19,848 nucleotides of DNA from CAYVLA01 sp964549615 [NCBI: uncultured Thermococci archaeon] (lineage in GTDB: Archaea; CAYQAE01; CAYVLA01). The stretch lies in the NCBI GenBank assembly GCA_964549615.1, contig CAZJVP010000012.1, positions 1 through 19,848 of the forward strand, written 5' to 3'. Both the position numbers and the translations under genes were made by a program. Shown one piece after another: positions 16,090 to 19,848 of the stretch; within the stretch, counting starts at the first letter, position 1, and the number at the start of each line of letters is the position of its first letter. The notes below the pieces were generated by a model. That model made no database searches. It had not been told where the DNA came from and saw nothing but the letters and a program-made list of their open reading frames with translations.

Positions 16090-17319
16090 CTAGGCACCAA
16101 ACATAGCCGCCCTGTCCATCAGGTCAAGCAGGATGTTCATCAAGTCCTTTCCCCTTATGCGGCCAAGCCCGCCCCTAGAACAGCTCCTCTCCCCGAACTC
16201 CGTCACATCGTCGGCTCTCACTCCCCTCCCTGCAATGGCGAGAGGCACGGGGTCGCCGGAGTGGTTCCTCACCGAGACGGGCGTGCTATGATCGGCGGTC
16301 ACCGCCACGTACGTGCCATCGCCGACGGAAGGCATCATCCCGCCCACCATCTCGTCCAACCTCTGGATCATGGTGACCTTCGCCTTGGCGTCACCGTCAT
16401 GCCCCGCGATGTCGCAGCCCTTCACGTTCATCATAACGAAGTCGTGGCCCTCGAGAGCTGCGATCGCCGCCTTCGCCATCGCCTTGGTATCCGTGTCCAG
16501 GCCGCCAGTGGATCCGGGGACCTCTATGACCTCCAAGCCAAGGACCTTCGCAACGCCGGATATCAGCCCTACCTCGGCGATCGCGGCTCCTGAGAGGCCA
16601 AACCTCTCCTTGAAGGCTGGGATCTCCTTGAGAATGCCCGCACCTCTTGGCAGCAGCACGTTTGCCGGCAGCAGCCCCCTCCTCTTGCGCTCGATGTTGA
16701 CCGGGTGCTTCTCCAAACGATCGTGGCTGATCCTGACGAAATCGTTAATCACGCTTGCGGTCTTGTCCGAGCCTGGCTCGAGCGCCACGCAGGGCCGCAG
16801 CGGCCTGCCGACCTCGTGCGGATCTACATCCGACACGTTCTGGCCAAGCCCGCTTCCCCGCAGGATGAGGGCGCCTCTATGGGCGACGGATTCCTTGAAT
16901 ATGACCTTGACCCCACGGATCTCCATGCCATCGATCGCCTGGGCGAGCTCATGGGTCCCTTCAACGATCCTGCCGGCCCTCCTGTCCACGATCACCATAT
17001 TCTCATCGACGGTGGCAAAGTTGCACCGGAAGGCCACGTCGCCGGGCTTGACGTCCAGCCCGATGCCGGCCGCCTCGAAAGGCCCCCTTCCCGTGTACCA
17101 CTGGTACGGGTCGGCTCCCAGGTAGGACAGATGGGATGTGTCGCTACCAGGTCTGATTCCGGGTGCGATCGGGTCCATTATCCCGTTTACCCCGCTTCTG
17201 GCGAGGTCATCGAGGTTCGGGGTCTCGGCCGCCTCCAGCGGCGTCAGCCCTCCGAGTTCGGCTACGGGTCGGTCGCCCATGCCGTCAAAGATCAACAACA
17301 GGCATTTGGCGTTCTGCAT
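16090..17319 (-). CDS. apgM: Cofactor-independent phosphoglycerate mutase, archaeal type
   Basis: A 409-residue enzyme interconverting 3- and 2-phosphoglycerate in glycolysis and gluconeogenesis. It belongs to the archaeal branch of the alkaline-phosphatase superfamily: IFDGMGDRP (10-18) supplies the first metal aspartate (D12), and GSDTSHLSYLG (58-68) the nucleophile loop (S62). RGPFEAAGIG (78-87) is characteristic. C-terminal metal ligands sit in GCDIAGHDGD and VTADHSTPVSVRNHSGDPVPL. Length is normal. The ATG at 17319 is preceded by GGTGTAGGAG, and the gene starts 3 nt after the MobB-like stop, so it is the last gene of a three-gene operon. 2,3-Diphosphoglycerate is not needed by this type. 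Confidence 0.95.
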   Translation of the reverse strand: MQNAKCLLLIFDGMGDRPVAELGGLTPLEAAETPNLDDLARSGVNGIMDPIAPGIRPGSDTSHLSYLGADPYQWYTGRGPFEAAGIGLDVKPGDVAFRCNFATVDENMVIVDRRAGRIVEGTHELAQAIDGMEIRGVKVIFKESVAHRGALILRGSGLGQNVSDVDPHEVGRPLRPCVALEPGSDKTASVINDFVRISHDRLEKHPVNIERKRRGLLPANVLLPRGAGILKEIPAFKERFGLSGAAIAEVGLISGVAKVLGLEVIEVPGSTGGLDTDTKAMAKAAIAALEGHDFVMMNVKGCDIAGHDGDAKAKVTMIQRLDEMVGGMMPSVGDGTYVAVTADHSTPVSVRNHSGDPVPLAIAGRGVRADDVTEFGERSCSRGGLGRIRGKDLMNILLDLMDRAAMFGA

Positions 17320-17322
17320 CTC

Positions 17323-18036
17323 CTACACCTGCCTCAGCTCAAGCTTGATCTCCTTCCCCTGGCCGTTCTTAAGGGTCCCCACCAAGCCCCTCACGGTCTT
17401 ATCCACGACATCCTGAACGAAGGGCGAGAGAGTGATCGACTTGCCGTCGACCTCGAGGGCAACCTTGTCCGTGAGGTACGCGCACTCGTGGTCCTTGGCC
17501 TTCCCCTCGAAGATCTCCCGAGCAAGCTGGCTGCACTTCTGCCTCCCGCACCTCTTGCAGTTGGTCTCCGGCAGGCGCCGGAATGCGCAGCTCTCTATCC
17601 TGGCGTATAGCTTCTCGCTGTCCTTGATGAACACCGCGCCCAGCTTCTCCGCCTTGACCTTAAGTTCCTCGTTCCCCGTGACCAAGAAGGTGTAATCATC
17701 CACTAGTTTGAGGTCCTCCTCCTTCTGGGCCACGAGCACCTTGAGGAAGCCCTTCATCTTCTTGAATCCCTCAAGCACCGCGAAGTCGCAGCCCATCAGT
17801 TCCCTCCACAGGTCCCCCTTCATTTGGAGGATGTGGAAGAGCTTCGGATCCACGCCCACGACCTTCTCGGCACCCATCGCGAAATGCCTCTCTGTGTCCT
17901 TGTCCGGGTTGATCTCGTGAACCGAGTGCTTGGCGGTGTGCACCCGATACCCCCTCTCCCTCAGGTGCTTGATCAGATCCTCCACCACCGAGGTCTTTCC
18001 CGCCTCGCTGAACCCGATGATGCCCACCGCTCTCAT
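17323..18036 (-). CDS. MobB-like GTPase with C-terminal Fe-S module
   Basis: A 237-residue cytosolic protein. The N-terminal half is a MobB-type P-loop GTPase: GFSEAGKTS (8-16) is the nucleotide loop, followed by TAKHSVHEIN and the FAVLEGFKK segment typical of the family that assists molybdopterin guanine dinucleotide synthesis. The C-terminal half has C160-x2-C163-G-x3-C168 and C185 (NCKRCGRQKC ... HEC), resembling four-cysteine Fe-S domains found next to P-loop domains in some archaeal and anaerobe proteins. No other molybdenum cofactor gene is nearby, so a role in tungsten or molybdenum cofactor delivery is inferred. Its ATG overlaps the HIT stop by 4 nt (ATGA), and it ends 3 nt before apgM, so the three are probably one transcript. 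Confidence 0.85.
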   Translation of the reverse strand: MRAVGIIGFSEAGKTSVVEDLIKHLRERGYRVHTAKHSVHEINPDKDTERHFAMGAEKVVGVDPKLFHILQMKGDLWRELMGCDFAVLEGFKKMKGFLKVLVAQKEEDLKLVDDYTFLVTGNEELKVKAEKLGAVFIKDSEKLYARIESCAFRRLPETNCKRCGRQKCSQLAREIFEGKAKDHECAYLTDKVALEVDGKSITLSPFVQDVVDKTVRGLVGTLKNGQGKEIKLELRQV

Positions 18037-18545
18037 CGCTCAACCTCCATCTGGGCTTCCCCAAAGGCCTTGCTGATCTTCTCCACATGATCCGCAGGGT
18101 CCTCCACGAGAACCTTCGCCCCGCCAATGATGTCGATGAACCCAAGCTCGTTTCCATACCGGGGCACGACGTGAGCGTGAAGGTGGGCTATGCTTGCCCC
18201 CGAGGCTTCACCGACGTTGAAGCCGATGTTGTACCCCTTCGGCGAGTAGCACGATTTCAGGGCGCGCACGGCCAGGTTCACCGACCGAAACAGGCACAGA
18301 GCTTCTTCCTCGTCCAACTCGGAGAGCTCCAAGACGTGCCTCTTGGGAAAGACCATCAGGTGGCCAGGGTTGTACGGATAAAGGTTCAGAACTGCGATGT
18401 TCGTCTCGTCCCTCCAAACCTCCAAGCTCCTGACCCTTGGGTCCTTATCCCGGATTGAACAAAGTATGCAATCGACCTTGGGCTTATCGGCCCTGCTCAC
18501 GTACCCTGCCTTCGTGGGAACCCAAAGGTATGCGTCGAACCTCAC
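18033..18545 (-). CDS. HIT-family nucleotide hydrolase
   Basis: A 170-residue histidine-triad protein hydrolysing nucleoside phosphate-linked substrates such as AMP-lysine-type adducts or diadenosine polyphosphates. The triad is H121-L-H123-A-H125-V-V, and H70 lies in FPKRHVLELSEL. C26/C29 (CILC) probably bind zinc, as in other archaeal members. The GTG at 18545 is chosen because GGTGATC lies just upstream and because the family usually begins close to LW.P....Y; an upstream frame is open to 18656 but looks non-coding. It is the first gene of the HIT-MobB-apgM operon; a TATA-like box at 18664-18671 would give a leader of roughly 100 nt. Confidence 0.9.
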   Translation of the reverse strand: MRFDAYLWVPTKAGYVSRADKPKVDCILCSIRDKDPRVRSLEVWRDETNIAVLNLYPYNPGHLMVFPKRHVLELSELDEEEALCLFRSVNLAVRALKSCYSPKGYNIGFNVGEASGASIAHLHAHVVPRYGNELGFIDIIGGAKVLVEDPADHVEKISKAFGEAQMEVER

Positions 18546-18663
18546 GATCGGATCACCGACAACTCGGCGGAACGAGGCCTGCTTTCCCGTCCGCCACCCG
18601 GCGGGCCCCGGATCACCCACGCGCTTAGGCCGCGTTCGGAAAGCCGGCGCGCCCAAAGCTTGA

Positions 18664-18671
18664 AAAATATA
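18664..18671. promoter_or_regulatory. TATA-like box between HIT and alaX
   Basis: AAAATATA, in the stretch TGAAAAATATAACC, is strongly A/T-rich in GC-rich DNA. On the minus strand it would start the HIT operon near 18642. On the plus strand it would start near 18694, where an in-frame GTG (18692) could give a longer alaX product. Confidence 0.5.
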
Positions 18672-18718
18672 ACCAGACTACGATGGGGGTCGTGCACCCC
18701 ACGGGCAAGGATCCAACC

Positions 18719-18726
18719 ATTTTTTA
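18719..18726 (+). promoter_or_regulatory. Possible second TATA-like box for alaX
   Basis: ATTTTTTA is centred about 32 nt before the ATG at 18755, predicting a leader of about 6 nt. It supports the ATG as start, in competition with the box at 18664-18671. Confidence 0.4.
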
Positions 18727-18754
18727 CCTCACCCTCGTGAGGCGCGGGAGCACG

Positions 18755-19462
18755 ATGACGGAACTCATCTACTTCTCAGACTGCTACGTCAAGGAGTTCG
18801 GTGCAAACGTCACCCGCGTGCATGGCAACCGAGTCGCCCTTGACCGAACGGCATTCTACCCCACTGGGGGAGGACAGCCCTGTGATACCGGCACGCTCTA
18901 TGGAGAACAAGGCGTTGCACGCGTGGTTGAGGTCGTCAAAGCTGGAGCGGAAGTGTTCCATTCATTGGACGGGCCAATCCCAAAGCAGGGCAGCAGGGTT
19001 GAGGCGAGCATCGATTGGGACAGGAGGTACGCACACATGAGGTACCACACCGCCCAGCACCTTCTGTCCGCCTATTTCCTGGACCACCACGAGGCGAGGA
19101 CGGTGGGGAACGAGATCTCCACCGCTGGCGCGTCCATCGACCTGGACTTGGATTCGCTCGACCCCGACTCCCTCAAGAGGGCAAGCGACCAGATCAACCT
19201 GTGGATCGGGAAGTCGCTGCCCGTGAGGATCACCTTGATGCCGCGGGAGGACGCCCTCCGCATGCTCAATCCACAGAGAACCAGGATCGACCTGCTTCCG
19301 AGGTCTGTCACGACGCTAAGGATCGTGGAGGTACAGGGCGTGGACGTGGTTGCATGTGCCGGAACGCACGTAGGCAACACATCCGAGCTCGGCCACTTCC
19401 AGATCCTAAAGGCATCCAGCAGGGAGGAAAAAAGCCTCAAGTTGGAGTTCGTCCTGAGCTAG
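18755..19462 (+). CDS. alaX: Alanyl-tRNA editing protein AlaX
   Basis: A 235-residue stand-alone editing protein that deacylates Ser- or Gly-mischarged tRNA-Ala. It matches the editing domain of alanyl-tRNA synthetase: zinc ligands are H98-x3-H102 (HTAQHLLS) and C201-x3-H205 (CAGTHVG). The GGGQP loop (38-42) in FYPTGGGQPCDTG marks the form that includes the synthetase-like N-terminal barrel (AlaX-M type), while the full C-terminal C-Ala domain is absent. The ATG at 18755 begins MTELIYFSDCYVKEF, like other members, and has GGGAG just upstream; a GTG at 18692 would add 21 residues. It is divergent from the HIT operon. Confidence 0.93.
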   Translation: MTELIYFSDCYVKEFGANVTRVHGNRVALDRTAFYPTGGGQPCDTGTLYGEQGVARVVEVVKAGAEVFHSLDGPIPKQGSRVEASIDWDRRYAHMRYHTAQHLLSAYFLDHHEARTVGNEISTAGASIDLDLDSLDPDSLKRASDQINLWIGKSLPVRITLMPREDALRMLNPQRTRIDLLPRSVTTLRIVEVQGVDVVACAGTHVGNTSELGHFQILKASSREEKSLKLEFVLS

Positions 19463-19467
19463 GTTTT

Positions 19468-19489
19468 GAGGGCCTCCCGAGATGCCCTC
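19468..19489. terminator. Hairpin after alaX
   Basis: GAGGGC (19468-19473) and GCCCTC (19484-19489) form a 6-bp stem 6 nt after the alaX stop, next to a TTTT run (19464-19467). It might help end the transcript, but archaeal terminators do not need hairpins, so this is tentative. Confidence 0.3.
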
Positions 19490-19631
19490 GCGATGGCCTT
19501 ATGCACGCTCACGGCCTGATCAACGCAGCGCTCCAAATTCACGGATCAGTAGCCATGCTATGCCGGGCCAAGACAGCAAGGCCAAGCCGCCCGGTCTCGG
19601 CACCAACCTTCGCGGGCTCCCTCGAAGCGCA

Positions 19632-19649
19632 CGCACTCTTAGAAGTGCG
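19632..19649. repeat. Short hairpin in the right-hand spacer
   Basis: CGCACT-CTTAGA-AGTGCG is a perfect 6-bp stem. It lies in the 250-bp gap between convergent genes (19463-19714), where I see no gene. It could be a 3' element of either transcript. Confidence 0.3.
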
Positions 19650-19714
19650 ATAGCCCCTCGAGGCGGTCTAGGGTCCAAGCCAGCGCCGCGGAGGCCCAAG
19701 AAAGGGAACCTATC

Positions 19715-19848
19715 CTACCAGAATTTCCACCAAGGCTTCTTCTTCGGTTGGGGCGCCTCCGTCTTAGGCGCCTCAGCCTTCGCCTCTTCCTTGGGCTTCT
19801 CTTCCGGCTTCGGTGGTTGCTCCGGCTGCTTAGCTTCGGATGACACCG
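19715..19848 (-). CDS. C-terminal tail of an unidentified protein (continues beyond window)
   Basis: A minus-strand frame is open from the right edge to a TAG at 19715-19717. Its 44 visible codons encode a Pro/Glu/Lys/Ala-rich low-complexity tail, with repeats of the type KPEEKPKEEAKAEAPK, ending in KKKPWWKFW. Clean composition and strongly biased codons (GAG, AAG, CCG) suggest real coding sequence rather than chance. The aromatic last residues after a charged linker look like a docking peptide. The product cannot be identified; the rest of the gene lies to the right. It converges on alaX. Confidence 0.6.
   Translation of the reverse strand, partial: VSSEAKQPEQPPKPEEKPKEEAKAEAPKTEAPQPKKKPWWKFW

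Overview
The window is GC-rich archaeal chromosome, probably from a TACK-type lineage; I cannot name the genus. Archaeal marks are A/T-rich TATA-like boxes about 25-30 nt upstream of start codons, mostly without a leader; an archaeal-type cofactor-independent phosphoglycerate mutase; an AgOG-type 8-oxoguanine glycosylase; an AlaX editing protein; an AN1 zinc finger on a membrane protein; and a tRNA-Glu with two tiny bulge-helix-bulge introns. Multi-intron tRNAs are best known in Thermoproteales and related TACK archaea.

Left part (1-4680): the 3' part of a GxGYxYP-family putative glycoside hydrolase meets, stop against stop, a minus-strand membrane-anchored surface protein (paralog A). From a shared promoter region an overlapping pair runs rightward: a sugar isomerase-like TIM barrel and a metallophosphoesterase with a C-terminal zinc ribbon. 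Next (4681-7620) come a hairpin-rich spacer with a 7-bp inverted repeat, a complete CopA-type copper ATPase, and the two-intron tRNA-Glu(UUC).

Middle (7620-9789) is looser DNA with more CGN arginine codons. It holds an AgOG-like gene with an N-terminal zinc ribbon and an apparently broken C-terminus, and a small DUF2293-like gene. A type I sulfatase follows (9790-11232). The 548-bp gap after it has its own TATA box and a set of strong inverted repeats that I read as a candidate structured RNA. A ferritin-like diiron protein follows.

Right part (12339-19848): a minus-strand protein joins an AN1 zinc finger, one membrane helix, a seven-repeat FG-GAP propeller and an ASPIC/UnbV domain. It is divergent from paralog B, a second copy of the surface-protein family of paralog A, which is followed by a cupin. 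A tight minus-strand operon, HIT hydrolase - MobB-like GTPase with a four-cysteine Fe-S module - phosphoglycerate mutase, is divergent from alaX. The window ends in the charged tail of an unidentified minus-strand protein.

Taken together, the GxGYxYP protein, isomerase, phosphoesterase, sulfatase, cupin and large surface proteins suggest handling of (possibly sulfated) carbohydrate at the cell surface. That is an inference from family membership and proximity. The most unusual items are the two-intron tRNA, the AN1-propeller architecture, the two-member surface-protein family and the candidate RNA at 11463-11690.
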